A stretch of 64,000 bases of DNA. Origin: Bradyrhizobium sp. OK095 (GTDB taxonomy: Bacteria > Pseudomonadota > Alphaproteobacteria > Rhizobiales > Xanthobacteraceae). Every line of letters starts with the position of its first letter. The stretch's first letter is position 1. Below are positions 20,293 through 29,142 of the stretch, in pieces. The position numbers were made by a program, and so were the translations under genes. Where the stretch lies: contig NZ_FOBX01000022.1 of NCBI RefSeq assembly GCF_900109945.1, forward strand, positions 19,435-83,434. The letters are read 5' to 3'. A model generated the notes under the pieces. That model did not search any database and was not told the DNA's origin. It saw nothing but the letters and a program-made list of their open reading frames with translations.

Positions 20293-21042
20293 GTGCCAGT
20301 TGCACGCGCGTTTCGATGGTCGATCTTGGCAGCGTCCCTGGCAGCGTCCGCCGCGCTGACCCTTGGCGGCTGCATGCAGACCGCGGGCCCCGTCGCATAT
20401 GTGCAGCCGCGCCCCGATCTCGATTCGATGGCCTATGGTCAGCCCTACGGCGCGCCGCAACCGGTCGTCGTTGCCAACAGCGGCGGTGGCGCCATCGCCG
20501 CGCTCAGCAATTCCTTTGCCTCCTCGCCCGCGCCGATGCCGGTCGGCTACGCCGCGCCGATGCCGGGGCCGGTGCGTTACGACGCCTCCTACCATCTCGA
20601 CGCCGGCGACAAGCTGCGCGTCGTCGTCTACGGCCAGGAAGGTCTCACCAACAGCTACGCCATCGACGCCGGCGGCTCCATCACCATGCCGCTGATCGGC
20701 GCGGTGCCCGCGCGCGGCCGCACCACGGCGGGCCTTGCCGGCGAAATCGCCGCGCGCCTGCGCAATGGCTATATCCGCGAGCCTTCGGTCGCCGTCGAGA
20801 TCGATTCCTATCGCCCGTTCTTCATTCTCGGCGAAGTGTCCGCGCCCGGCCAATATCCCTATGTGCCGAACATGAGCGTCGAAAGCGCCGTCGCGATCGC
20901 CGGCGGCTTCTCGCCGCGCGCCAAGCGCGACGTCGTCACCGTCACGCACACCGAAGCCGGCGGCTCCATGCGCGCCGTCGTCCCGCTCGGCACGCCGCTG
21001 GCCCCGGGCGACACCGTGTTCGTCGGCGAACGCTGGTTCTAG
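20293..21042 (+). CDS. polysaccharide biosynthesis/export lipoprotein (Wza/ExoF-like)
   Basis: This 249-residue protein starts with GTG. It has a lipoprotein-type signal peptide with lipobox LTLGGC (Cys at about residue 27), a Pro/Ala-rich linker, and then the export domain YHLDAGDKLRVVVYGQEGLTNSYAIDAGGSITMPLIG. An SLBB-like part follows, including FFILGEVSAPGQYPYVPNMSVESAVAIAGGF. Such proteins form or line the outer-membrane channel for capsular or exopolysaccharide. No glycosyltransferases or Wzc-like kinase adjoin it, so it is an orphan here. Confidence 0.85.
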   Translation: MPVARAFRWSILAASLAASAALTLGGCMQTAGPVAYVQPRPDLDSMAYGQPYGAPQPVVVANSGGGAIAALSNSFASSPAPMPVGYAAPMPGPVRYDASYHLDAGDKLRVVVYGQEGLTNSYAIDAGGSITMPLIGAVPARGRTTAGLAGEIAARLRNGYIREPSVAVEIDSYRPFFILGEVSAPGQYPYVPNMSVESAVAIAGGFSPRAKRDVVTVTHTEAGGSMRAVVPLGTPLAPGDTVFVGERWF

Positions 21043-21043
21043 C

Positions 21044-21523
21044 TCACCGCCTGAAGTCGAGCCGCCCGTTCGGAAAACATCCGTCGATCCTGATGGCATC
21101 GACCACGTGGCCAACCCATGGCCGCGTGATCGCAGGATTGGTCAGGTTGATGTACTTCCCGATCAGGCGCGCGCCCTCGCGCGCAGCATCGATCAGCCCG
21201 TGCCGGCGGCCATTGTCCCAATCGAAGCGCAGATAGATGCGCCCGCCCGCGACCCGCACCTCCGCGCGCCCGTCTTTCCATGCCTCCGGCGTATCGCCGG
21301 CGATCGTTGGATCGGCGCCGCCATTCCAGCGGCTCGCCCAGACGCCTTCGAGCGGATCGGACGGCGCGGCGATGGAGGCCCATGCCGCCGCGTTGATGTC
21401 AGCCGCATCGCCGGCAAGCATCGCCGTTGCGGCATAGTCCATGACGTCAGCGTCATCAGGCCCGGGCACGTCCCTGGCGCCGAACGGATTGCGGATGACG
21501 ATGTTCGTATTGGCCTGCTGCAT
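21044..21523 (-). CDS. hypothetical protein, unknown function
   Basis: This 159-residue soluble, acidic protein has no signal peptide. Its readable features are DPLEGVWASRWNGGADP in the middle, a basic/aromatic block GGRIYLRFDWDNGRRHGLIDA, and a C-terminal WVGHVVDAIRIDG. The SRWNGG...W pattern suggests a small beta-barrel (a ligand-binding or lipocalin-like appearance), but I cannot name a family. It converges with the export lipoprotein gene with one base between stops. Confidence 0.6.
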   Translation of the reverse strand: MQQANTNIVIRNPFGARDVPGPDDADVMDYAATAMLAGDAADINAAAWASIAAPSDPLEGVWASRWNGGADPTIAGDTPEAWKDGRAEVRVAGGRIYLRFDWDNGRRHGLIDAAREGARLIGKYINLTNPAITRPWVGHVVDAIRIDGCFPNGRLDFRR

Positions 21524-21613
21524 GACGATCTCCCGGCGTGAGTTGGCTTGATCAGCCAGCTCTATCGCCGGGCGTCAGGGCGCGGCCACCCGATTCCCGC
21601 TCTCTCCTCGTCA

Positions 21614-21642
21614 TTCCGGGCGCGCGGAGCGCGAGCCCGGAA
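21614..21642. repeat. short dispersed palindrome, TTCCGGGC type
   Basis: TTCCGGGC and GCCCGGAA pair perfectly around a 13-base G+C-rich loop. This is the minimal form of the family at 4122-4233, placed between the hypothetical gene and the dienelactone hydrolase-like gene. Confidence 0.6.
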
Positions 21643-21654
21643 CGACAGTGGTGG

Positions 21655-22326
21655 CTACTTCAAATGCTTCGCGAAAAATTCCAGGCTGCGTGGCCAGGCG
21701 ATGTCGGAGCTGGTCTTGTCGTAGCTCGGCCGCTCGTCGCAATGAAAACCGTGCTGGGCGCCCGGATAGATGAAGATTTCGACATCCGGCCGCTTCGCCT
21801 TGACGGTCTCGACGTCGGTCAGGGGAATGCCGGCATCCTTCTCGCCGAAGTGCAGTTGGGTCGGCACTTTCGGCTTCTCATCGGCGAAGCGCACGACGGC
21901 GCCGCCGTAATAGCCGATCGCGGCCTTCAGGCCCGAGAGCCGTGTCGCCGCAACGAAGGCGACGCTGCCGCCGAGACAGAAGCCGATGATGCCGACCGGG
22001 CCGACGCTTTTCACCGCGTCGATCGCGGCCTGCGTGTCGCGCAGCATCGCCTCCCAGTCGGGGCTGGCGACGAATTTTCGCGCTTCGGCGATCTCGTCGG
22101 GCGTGTAGCCCGACTGGAAGTTCGGCGACGTCCGATCAAAGATCGACGGCGCGATCGCGACGTAGCCCTCGCCTGCGAGGCGGTCGCAGACCGCGCGGAT
22201 GTGGTGATTGACCCCAAAAATCTCCTGGATCACGACCACCGCGCCCTTCGGCGTGCCCGAGGGATCAGCGCGATAGGCGCCGAGCTGGAAATTGTCGGAT
22301 GCCGTCAGTTTGATGTCTTGTCCCAC
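21655..22326 (-). CDS. dienelactone hydrolase family protein
   Basis: This 223-residue alpha/beta hydrolase starts at GTG 22326. The nucleophile elbow GFCLGGSVAF carries Cys rather than Ser, as in carboxymethylenebutenolidase. The acid is in FGEKDAGIPL and the His in GAQHGFHCDERPSYD. VVVIQEIFGVNHHIRAVCDRLAGEGYVAIAP is typical of the family. The classical reaction hydrolyses dienelactone in chlorocatechol breakdown, but no ortho-cleavage genes are nearby and the true substrate is unknown. Confidence 0.88.
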   Translation of the reverse strand: MGQDIKLTASDNFQLGAYRADPSGTPKGAVVVIQEIFGVNHHIRAVCDRLAGEGYVAIAPSIFDRTSPNFQSGYTPDEIAEARKFVASPDWEAMLRDTQAAIDAVKSVGPVGIIGFCLGGSVAFVAATRLSGLKAAIGYYGGAVVRFADEKPKVPTQLHFGEKDAGIPLTDVETVKAKRPDVEIFIYPGAQHGFHCDERPSYDKTSSDIAWPRSLEFFAKHLK

Positions 22327-22385
22327 GCGGGTTGTCCTTTTTTTACGACGAACTCTAGTCTCTGCTCAGGATGAGGGGAAACACC

Positions 22386-22721
22386 TCACTCCCACATCCA
22401 GTTCTCGCCGTAGTCTTCCTTCCATCCCGCCAGCCGTCCGTGACGGAATTGCAGGAACAGGCGGTGGCGTGAGGGGATCAACCCGCTGCCGCCGAGATTA
22501 CGCAAAGCGAGATAGATCTCGTTGCCGGGACGCCCGCGCACATATTGCAGCTTTTGCCCCAGCGCCCGCGCGGTCTGCCCGGCATCCATGCCGAAGGCGA
22601 GCGGCGTGTTGTTGGACAAGGTCGTGACAAAAGGCTGGCGCGGCGGCATGCCGCCGAACGGCTCTGCCTGCGCAGACATAGAGAGCAACACCGCGCCCGC
22701 AGCCAACATCGCCCGCTTCAT
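22386..22721 (-). CDS. small exported hypothetical protein
   Basis: This 111-residue protein has a signal peptide MKRAMLAAGAVLLSMSAQA (cleaved after AQA). The mature part contains PLAFGMDAGQTARALGQKLQYVRGRPGNEIYLALRN and ends FRHGRLAGWKEDYGENWMWE. The GMDAxxxAxALG...G.EIYL pattern resembles a small SmpA/BamE-like fold, but the similarity is too slight to name it. It is probably periplasmic. It lies between two hydrolase genes on the same strand. Confidence 0.65.
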   Translation of the reverse strand: MKRAMLAAGAVLLSMSAQAEPFGGMPPRQPFVTTLSNNTPLAFGMDAGQTARALGQKLQYVRGRPGNEIYLALRNLGGSGLIPSRHRLFLQFRHGRLAGWKEDYGENWMWE

Positions 22722-22745
22722 TGCCTGTGTCCTCGTCCGGCCGTC

Positions 22746-23510
22746 CTATCCCGGCAAGTTCTTCAGGAAAGGCTCGACCGCGTCAACAAAAGCCTTGGGC
22801 TGATCGATATTGACGGCGTGTCCGGCGGCGGGGATCACGACTTTTTGTGCGCCGGGGATTTTTGCGGCCATGTAGTCGGACGCAGCGAGGAACGGCGTGT
22901 CGTCGGCGCCGACCACGATCAGGCTGGGCACCTTGATGTCGGGCAGCAGCTCGATCACGCGCGCATCGCGCTGGGTCAGCATGCCGCGCGCCGCGAGCGC
23001 CAGGCCCTTGGCGTTGCGATGGCTGGCGGCGGCGCGCTCGCGCGTCGCCGATTTCAGCATGTCGAGGCCTTCGCGATCGAGCTTGTCGGAGGTCGCAAGC
23101 GCCCGCGCGTTCCAGGCCTCGCGCGCGTCGTCCTTCTTGAAGCCCGGGCCGGTGTCGATGATCAGCAGCGCGCGAGCGCGGTGCGGATAGGCGCGATAGA
23201 ACGCGAGCGACAGGTAGCCGCCGAGCGAGAGCCCACCGATGATGGCGCGCTCGGCGCCGACCGCATCGAGGATCGCCGCCATGTCGTCGACCGTCAGCGC
23301 TTCGCTATAGGCGTTGGGATCATCTGGGTAATAGGACTGGCCGTGGCCGCGCATGTCCCACAAGATCAGCTTGTGGTCTCTCGCGAGCGCATCGACCTGG
23401 CCATGCCACATCGCCGAGGTCGAGGAGTAGCCGTGGGTGAGCAGCAATGGCGGCCCGTTGCCGTGGACCTCGTAATAGATTCCGACGCCGTCCCGATCGA
23501 TTTTTGGCAT
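22746..23510 (-). CDS. alpha/beta fold hydrolase
   Basis: This 254-residue hydrolase begins MPKIDRDGVGIYYEVHGNGPPLLLTHGYSS, with the oxyanion HG motif. The nucleophile Ser is in GGLSLGGYLSLAFY, the acid in VVGADDTPF, and the His in IPAAGHAVNIDQP. WDMRGHGQSYYPDD is the usual strand-4 segment. The length fits the 3-oxoadipate enol-lactonase / bromoperoxidase-like branch, but the reaction cannot be assigned from sequence alone. Confidence 0.85.
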   Translation of the reverse strand: MPKIDRDGVGIYYEVHGNGPPLLLTHGYSSTSAMWHGQVDALARDHKLILWDMRGHGQSYYPDDPNAYSEALTVDDMAAILDAVGAERAIIGGLSLGGYLSLAFYRAYPHRARALLIIDTGPGFKKDDAREAWNARALATSDKLDREGLDMLKSATRERAAASHRNAKGLALAARGMLTQRDARVIELLPDIKVPSLIVVGADDTPFLAASDYMAAKIPGAQKVVIPAAGHAVNIDQPKAFVDAVEPFLKNLPG

Positions 23511-23819
23511 TCCACCCGCCTTTATTGTTCTGGTTCCTCGATCATCCTAGCCCGCAAGGTTACTCGGAGGAAACCGTCGCGGTCGCGATGGTACGCATGC
23601 CTGGAGCGCTTCTGTTGCGTTCAGTCACTGCATCGGTGCTGTTGTCGCAACGCACAACACTGAGCTGCCGAGATAGTTTCGATCGATTCCAAATTGCATT
23701 TGCCTCTGGCTACGAACGCGATCATTCTTGCGATCAAGGTGGGCGCCGGCCCGGTGGGCGTCCGCCATTCAAGTGTTGCCGCCGTAAGCGGCTTCATGCA
23801 CCGGCAGGGGAAGACGCCT
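23511..23819. other. intergenic region upstream of the molybdenum hydroxylase operon
   Basis: These 309 bases separate the divergent alpha/beta hydrolase and iron-sulfur subunit genes and should contain promoters for both. The frame of the iron-sulfur gene extends upstream to 23694 but without family similarity. I see no repeat or clear operator. Confidence 0.5.
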
Positions 23820-24311
23820 ATGCCAACGCTCACCATCAACGGGCGGAGCATGCCCGTGGATGCGGCAAACGACACGCCGCTCCTTTGGGCTATCCGCGAA
23901 CAATTGCAGATGACCGGCACGAAATTCGGCTGCGGTGCCGGGCTGTGTGGTGCCTGCACCGTGCACGTCAACGGCGAAGCCGTGCGCTCGTGCCAGACCA
24001 TGGTCGGCGATGTCGCCGGCAAGAAGATCACCACCATCGAAGGCCTCGCTCCCAAGGGCGATCATCCGCTGCAAAAGGCGTGGATTGCCGAGCAGGTGCC
24101 GCAATGCGGCTACTGCCAGTCCGGGCAGATCATGCAGGCAGCGTCGCTGCTGGCGAAGAATTCCAATCCGACCAAGGAAGAGGTCGTCGCGCATATGGAC
24201 GGCAATCTCTGCCGTTGCATGACCTATTCGCGGATCCAGAAGGCAATCATGCGCGCCGCCACCGAGATGCGCACTGCATCCGCCGCCGGCAACGAGCGGA
24301 GGCCCACATGA
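23820..24311 (+). CDS. [2Fe-2S] subunit of a molybdenum hydroxylase (IorA-like)
   Basis: This 163-residue protein carries two [2Fe-2S] clusters. The N-terminal ferredoxin cluster is in KFGCGAGLCGACTVHV with a further Cys in VRSCQT. The helical C-terminal cluster is in PQCGYCQSGQIMQA and NLCRCMTYSRIQKAI. It passes electrons from the Mo centre to an acceptor. The ATG at 23820 is chosen over upstream codons because family members start MPTLTINGR. It overlaps the catalytic subunit by four bases (ATGA). No FAD subunit is present, as in isoquinoline 1-oxidoreductase-type enzymes. Confidence 0.9.
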   Translation: MPTLTINGRSMPVDAANDTPLLWAIREQLQMTGTKFGCGAGLCGACTVHVNGEAVRSCQTMVGDVAGKKITTIEGLAPKGDHPLQKAWIAEQVPQCGYCQSGQIMQAASLLAKNSNPTKEEVVAHMDGNLCRCMTYSRIQKAIMRAATEMRTASAAGNERRPT

Positions 24312-26599
24312 ACAAGCACGTGAAGACCATCACGTCAGAGACATCAGATCTCAGCCGCCGCTCCTTCCTCGTCGGCACCGCCGCGACGGGCCTCGTGCTC
24401 GGCTATGCCGGCGTGCCCGGCATCGGCGAGGCGCTCGCTGCGCCGTCGAATTTCGAGCCGAGCGTCTGGTACGCGATCGCGCCCGATGGTTTGGTCACCG
24501 TGACCTGCGGCAAGGCCGACATGGGCCAGCACATCGCTTCTACCATGGCGCAGATCGTCTGCGAGGAGCTGGGTGCGAAGTGGAGCGACATGCGCGTTGC
24601 ACTCGCCTCCAACGATCCAAAATTCAACGATCCCGTGCTGGGCGCGCAGATCACCGGCGGCAGTTGGTCGACCATGATGAATTTTGACGCGATGAGCCGG
24701 GCCGGTGCAGCCGGACGGATGGCGTTGACGGAGGCCGCCGCCGCGGCCATGGGCCTGCCGCCATACTTCAAGGACCAGCTCGTTGTTCGCGACTCCATGG
24801 TCTCGCACCCGAAGTCGAAGAAGCAGATGAGCTTTGCCGACATCGTCAAGAGCGGCAAGGCGACCAAGACCTTCACGCCGGACGAGTTGAAGGCGATCAA
24901 GCTGAAGACGCCGGATCAATACACCATGATCGGTGTGTCGGTGCCGCAGCTCGACATCCCCTCCAAGACCAATGGCACCGCCAAATACGGCATCGACGTG
25001 ATGATTCCGGGCATGGCCTATGGCGCGGTGGTGACGCCCCCGGTGCGCTACGGCGCCACGGTGAAATCGGTCGACGACTCGGCCGCGAAAAATGTGCCGG
25101 GCTTCATCAAGGCCGTCATCCTCGACGACAAGACCCAGACGACGTCGGGCTGGGTGGTCGCGGTGGCGAATACCTATGCCAACGCCAAGAAGGCGGCAGC
25201 GGCATTGAAGATCGCCTATGACGGTGGTCCAAATGCGAAGGTGTCGAGCCAGTCGTTGCTCGATGAAGCCAGGCGGCTTCAGAAGCTCGACGATTCCGGG
25301 CAGTTCTTCGTCAAGGACGGCGATCCCGCGGCTGCCCTCGGCACGGCGGCCAAGGTGCTGGAGGCGGAATACACCACCAGCATCAACATCCACGCGCCGA
25401 TGGAGCCGATGAACGCCACCGCAGAGTTCAAGGGCGACATCCTGCACATCTATTCCGGCAACCAGTTCGCGACGCGCTCCGGCGCGATTGCGGCCGGTGC
25501 TGCCGGGATCGATCCAAAATTCGTGGTGATGCACCAGATGTGGCTCGGCGGCGGTTTCGGCCGCAGGCTGGATGCCGACATGATGGTGCCAGCTGTGCAG
25601 GCGGCGAAGGCGATCGGCAAGCCGGTGAAGGTGATCTACACGCGCGAGAACGACATGACGATGGATTTCTCGCGTCCGCTTACCTACCAGAAAGTGAAAG
25701 CCGGTGTTGATGGCGACGGCAAGCTCGTTGCGCTCAGCCACGACGTGGTCTCGGCCTGGCCGACCCAGCGCTGGGGAATCCCTGATTTCCTCACGCCCTC
25801 GGTCGACAAGAAGGGTCCGCTGGATTCGTTCACGGTGAACGGGTCGGACTTCTTCTACACCGTGCCCAACCATTATGTGCGGGCGATCAAGAACGAGATG
25901 GCGCACAACGCCACCCCGTCGGGTCAGCTTCGTTCGGTGGCGCCGGGTTGGACCTTCTGGGCGGTCGAAAGCATGATCGACGAGATCGCGGCTGCGACCG
26001 GCAAGGATCCGGCGCAATACCGCATCTCGCTGCTCGACGGCGCCGGCAAGAACGACGGTGGTGCGCAGCGGCTGCGCAACACGCTGCTCGCCGCGATGGG
26101 CTTGGCCGGCTACGGCACCAAGAAGCTGCCGAAAGGCGAAGGCATGGGCGTCGCCTGCGTATCATCGCAGGAGCGCGCGACCGCGAGCTGGACGGCTTGC
26201 GTCGCGCATGTCGCCGTGGCGCCGTCGGGCGAAGTGACCGTGAAGAAGCTCACGGTCGCAACCGATGTCGGCACGCAGGTGCATCCTGACAACATCCGTG
26301 CCCAGGTCGAGGGTGCGGCGATGTGGGGCCTGTCGCTGGCGATGTACGAAAAGGCGACGCTGAAGGACGGTGGCATCGAGCAGACGAACTTCGATAGCTA
26401 CACGCCCTTGCGCATGAGCCAGGTGCCCGAGGTCGCAATCGCCGTGATCGCCAATGGCGAGAAAGCCACCGGCGTCGGCGAACCCGCGGTGACGGTGATC
26501 GCCCCGGCCATCGGCAACGCCATCTTCAATGCCAGTGGTGCCCGCGTCCGGGCGCTGCCGATCACGGCCGAAGCCGTGAAGAGCGCGATGAAGGCGTAA
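24308..26599 (+). CDS. molybdopterin-binding catalytic subunit of a xanthine-dehydrogenase-family oxidoreductase (IorB-like)
   Basis: This 763-residue protein has a Tat signal (LSRRSFLVGTAATGLVLGYA, residues 15-34), indicating periplasmic export. Mo-cofactor signatures are QITGGSWSTMMN, MWLGGGFGRRLDADM, SGQLRSVAPGWTFWAVESM and the catalytic-Glu loop ATGVGEPAVTVIAP near the C-terminus. The family hydroxylates N-heterocycles or oxidises aldehydes with water as oxygen source. The iron-sulfur subunit has no export signal, so it presumably rides with this one. An electron acceptor (often cytochrome c) and XdhC-type chaperone are not in this window. A strong terminator follows. Confidence 0.9.
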   Translation: MNKHVKTITSETSDLSRRSFLVGTAATGLVLGYAGVPGIGEALAAPSNFEPSVWYAIAPDGLVTVTCGKADMGQHIASTMAQIVCEELGAKWSDMRVALASNDPKFNDPVLGAQITGGSWSTMMNFDAMSRAGAAGRMALTEAAAAAMGLPPYFKDQLVVRDSMVSHPKSKKQMSFADIVKSGKATKTFTPDELKAIKLKTPDQYTMIGVSVPQLDIPSKTNGTAKYGIDVMIPGMAYGAVVTPPVRYGATVKSVDDSAAKNVPGFIKAVILDDKTQTTSGWVVAVANTYANAKKAAAALKIAYDGGPNAKVSSQSLLDEARRLQKLDDSGQFFVKDGDPAAALGTAAKVLEAEYTTSINIHAPMEPMNATAEFKGDILHIYSGNQFATRSGAIAAGAAGIDPKFVVMHQMWLGGGFGRRLDADMMVPAVQAAKAIGKPVKVIYTRENDMTMDFSRPLTYQKVKAGVDGDGKLVALSHDVVSAWPTQRWGIPDFLTPSVDKKGPLDSFTVNGSDFFYTVPNHYVRAIKNEMAHNATPSGQLRSVAPGWTFWAVESMIDEIAAATGKDPAQYRISLLDGAGKNDGGAQRLRNTLLAAMGLAGYGTKKLPKGEGMGVACVSSQERATASWTACVAHVAVAPSGEVTVKKLTVATDVGTQVHPDNIRAQVEGAAMWGLSLAMYEKATLKDGGIEQTNFDSYTPLRMSQVPEVAIAVIANGEKATGVGEPAVTVIAPAIGNAIFNASGARVRALPITAEAVKSAMKA

Positions 26600-26622
26600 G
26601 GCGCGGCTGCGACTGTGACGTG

Positions 26623-26656
26623 ATCCGCCGGAGGGCAACCTCCGGCGGATTTTTTG
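26623..26656 (+). terminator. Rho-independent terminator after the molybdenum hydroxylase operon
   Basis: A perfect 12-bp stem ATCCGCCGGAGG/CCTCCGGCGGAT with loop GCAA is followed by TTTTTT. It begins 24 bases after the stop at 26599. It also separates this operon from the convergent Fic gene. Confidence 0.92.
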
Positions 26657-26675
26657 TCGTCTGCCAATCCAGCGC

Positions 26676-27776
26676 TTACGCGATCAAGGAATAGCTCGTG
26701 CTGCGGCCACCAGCAGCGTCCTTTTGCAGGATGCCTTGGCCAATCAAGTCTTCAATGTCGCGGGCAGCGGTCGCTTGCGACACCTTGACGATTTGCGCCC
26801 ATTTGGAAGACGTGAGTTTTCCTTCGAAGCCATCGAGCAGGCGGTTCAACATGAGGCGCTGGCGATCGTTGAGCGGCTTTGTGCCATGTTGCTTCCAGAA
26901 CCGTGCCTTGTGCAGCACGTTTTCGATGATCGTTTCGGCGCCGTCGAATGCGCGATCGAGGCAATCGAGGAACCATTGCAGCCAGCCGGTGATGTCGAGC
27001 GTTCCGCGCTGGGTTTTTTCGAGAATGTCGTAGTAGGCGCTTCGCTCTTTTCGGATCTGGGCCGACATGCTGTAGAAACGTTGCTCACTTTGCTCCGAGC
27101 GCGCCAGGGACAGATCCGCGATCGCGCGCGCAATGCGGCCATTACCGTCCTCGAACGGATGGATGGTCACAAACCAGAGATGCGCAATCGCGGCCTTGAT
27201 GACCGGATCTGATTCCTGACCGGCGTTGAGCCAGTCGAGGAACGCGCTCATCTCGTTCTCAAGCCGCTTGGCGGCGGGTGCTTCGAAATGGACGTGTTCG
27301 CGGCCGACTGGTCCGGAGACGACCTGCATGGCACCGGATTGGTCGGTGCGCCATCCGCCGACAACGATCTTCAACATGCCGCTCCGCCCTGTCGGGAAGA
27401 GGGCGGCATGCCAGCCGAACAGCCGCTCGGCGGTGATAGGTTGATCGTATGCCTGGGTCGCGTCGAGCGTCATGTCGACGACGCCCTCGACGTTTCTTTC
27501 AGCGGGCGTGAGAGCGCCGATATCGATGCCGAGCCGCCGCGCCAGCGAGGAGCGGACCTGTTTGCGGTCGAGCATCTCACCTTCGATCTCGCTTGATTTG
27601 ACGACATCCTCGGTGAGCGTCTGGAGCGAGGCTTCCGCCCGCAAATCGAAGCCGAGACTTTCCATCCGGCCGAGCAGGCGGCCCTGCTTATGGCGCACCT
27701 GTGCCAGGCGCGCGGCGAGCTTGTCTGCGCTCCACCGAAACGCTGGCCAGTCGGCTGTCTCGTGGATGTAGGTCAT
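26676..27776 (-). CDS. Fic/DOC family protein with C-terminal winged helix
   Basis: This 366-residue protein has an N-terminal DUF4172-like region, the Fic core and a C-terminal helix-turn-helix. The active-site loop HPFEDGNGR (residues 206-214) is complete for AMP transfer to target proteins. SSEIEG at 61-66 fits the class II inhibitory motif [S/T]xxxE[G/N], so activity is likely autoinhibited. Residues about 320-366 (SSKWAQIVKVSQATAARDIEDLIGQGIL) form a DNA-binding domain. A 29-base near-palindrome overlaps its start codon, suggesting autoregulation. The target protein is unknown. Confidence 0.88.
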   Translation of the reverse strand: MTYIHETADWPAFRWSADKLAARLAQVRHKQGRLLGRMESLGFDLRAEASLQTLTEDVVKSSEIEGEMLDRKQVRSSLARRLGIDIGALTPAERNVEGVVDMTLDATQAYDQPITAERLFGWHAALFPTGRSGMLKIVVGGWRTDQSGAMQVVSGPVGREHVHFEAPAAKRLENEMSAFLDWLNAGQESDPVIKAAIAHLWFVTIHPFEDGNGRIARAIADLSLARSEQSEQRFYSMSAQIRKERSAYYDILEKTQRGTLDITGWLQWFLDCLDRAFDGAETIIENVLHKARFWKQHGTKPLNDRQRLMLNRLLDGFEGKLTSSKWAQIVKVSQATAARDIEDLIGQGILQKDAAGGRSTSYSLIA

Positions 27777-27803
27777 ATTCTCTGCATCTTATGCGGAGAA
27801 TAT
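27775..27803. promoter_or_regulatory. 29-base near-perfect palindrome at the Fic gene start
   Basis: Arms of 13 bases (ATATTCTCTGCAT / ATGCGGAGAATAT) match at 12 of 13 positions around a CTT centre, and the palindrome covers the ATG region. Further ATTCTC/GAGAAT half-sites lie at about 27811, 27831 and 27850. This is a likely operator, possibly for the HTH of the Fic protein itself. Confidence 0.65.
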
Positions 27804-28038
27804 AGGGCTCATTCTCGTCACCGTCAAATTATTCTCGTCATTTTCTGAAGAGAATATGGCTATGCCGCTACTGTGCATGGGGTTGTTTTCGCGATTTTTC
27901 TTGGAGCCGTCGCGACCGGCAAAACCCTAAAATTGAACCCAATTCCGCAAGCTTCCCTTGAGCACGCCTCTTAAGGGCCAGAGAACCTGATCCGGCCTAG
28001 GCTGACACCAAATCCAGTCCCGTGCTTTTGGGGAAGCC

Positions 28039-29133
28039 ATGAACGCGCCAGCCAAATCCGCCGTCAAACGCCGGCTTCTGCTCGCCTCCGACCGGAGCGA
28101 TGCGAGCGGCGAACTCGCCAGCATCCTGAAATCGGTGGGCGACGTTTCGACGGTGACGACGCAGGAGATTCCCGAGCAGCCCTCGCGCGATCTCTCCGGT
28201 CTCGTCGTCGACATCAATCTGCGCGCGCCCGAGAGCGTGCAGCGTGTGCGTAACAAGTTGCGTGGCGATGCCTATCGCACGATGCCGCGGCTGTTCGTGC
28301 TGGCCGATGCGCTTCATCACGGCACCATGCAGGCTTGGGCGCTGGGCGCCACCGACACGATCTCGCGGCCGCTCCAGCCCGAGGACATCCTCCAGCGCAT
28401 CCGCGCTGCCTTCCCGGACACCGCGACCTATGACGCGACCGATCGCGGCAAGACGCTCAACCGCGGCGTCGAGGCGGCGCATGCGGTGCTGAAGAAGATG
28501 TTCGAGAAGCTGCCGCTCGGCGTACCCCTGACCTTCGACGACGTCATCGCCGCCGAGAGCAAGATTTTGAAAGCGATCAAGCACTCCTCGCTGCGCGAAT
28601 GGCTGACGACGGTCGGCTGCCACCATGTCGGCAGCTATCGTCACTGTCTGTTCGTCACCGGCTTTGCCGTCTCCTTCGCGCAGCATCTGGGCATGCGCGA
28701 GGACGACCAGCGCCGCCTGACCCGCGCTGCGCTGCTGCATGACGTCGGCAAGGCCTTCGTTCCCTCCGTGCTGCTCGACAAGCCCGGCAAGCTCACCGAC
28801 GAGGAGATGGCCGAAGTCCGCCAGCATCCGCGCCGCGGCTATGACGCGCTCGCAGCCCAAGGCGGCTTCCCGCCGGAGATGCTCGACGTCGTCCTGCATC
28901 ATCACGAATTCCTCGACGGCACCGGCTATCCGAACGGTCTCTCGTCGAACCAGATCAGCGACATCGTGCGGGTTACGACCATCGTCGACATCTACGCTGC
29001 CCTGGTGGAGAAGCGCGCCTACCGGATGCCCTTCACCCACTCCCGCGCCTTCGCGATGATGGAAGGCATGGGCAACAAGCTGGACCAGCAGCTGTTGCAG
29101 GCGTTCAGGCCGGTGGCGCTGGGGTCGTTCTAA
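28039..29133 (+). CDS. HD-GYP domain phosphodiesterase with degenerate receiver-like N-terminus
   Basis: This is a 364-residue protein. Residues about 10-125 look like a response-regulator receiver fold (LLLASDR, LVVDINL, PRLFVLADALHHG, GATDTISRPLQPEDILQRI), but the phosphorylatable Asp pattern is unclear. Residues about 195-360 are an HD-GYP domain: HDVGK at 234-238 (ALLHDVGKAFVP) and HHHEFLDGTGYPNG from 287. HD-GYP proteins hydrolyse cyclic-di-GMP. With the motif residues present it should be active. The gene stands alone, with a dispersed repeat downstream. Confidence 0.88.
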   Translation: MNAPAKSAVKRRLLLASDRSDASGELASILKSVGDVSTVTTQEIPEQPSRDLSGLVVDINLRAPESVQRVRNKLRGDAYRTMPRLFVLADALHHGTMQAWALGATDTISRPLQPEDILQRIRAAFPDTATYDATDRGKTLNRGVEAAHAVLKKMFEKLPLGVPLTFDDVIAAESKILKAIKHSSLREWLTTVGCHHVGSYRHCLFVTGFAVSFAQHLGMREDDQRRLTRAALLHDVGKAFVPSVLLDKPGKLTDEEMAEVRQHPRRGYDALAAQGGFPPEMLDVVLHHHEFLDGTGYPNGLSSNQISDIVRVTTIVDIYAALVEKRAYRMPFTHSRAFAMMEGMGNKLDQQLLQAFRPVALGSF

Positions 29134-29142
29134 GCGGCGATA

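Noticed and set aside
23447..24307. Long N-terminal extension of the molybdenum subunit frame
   Set aside because: The true start at 24308 has the Tat signal and ATGA overlap; the extension is the iron-sulfur gene read in another frame.
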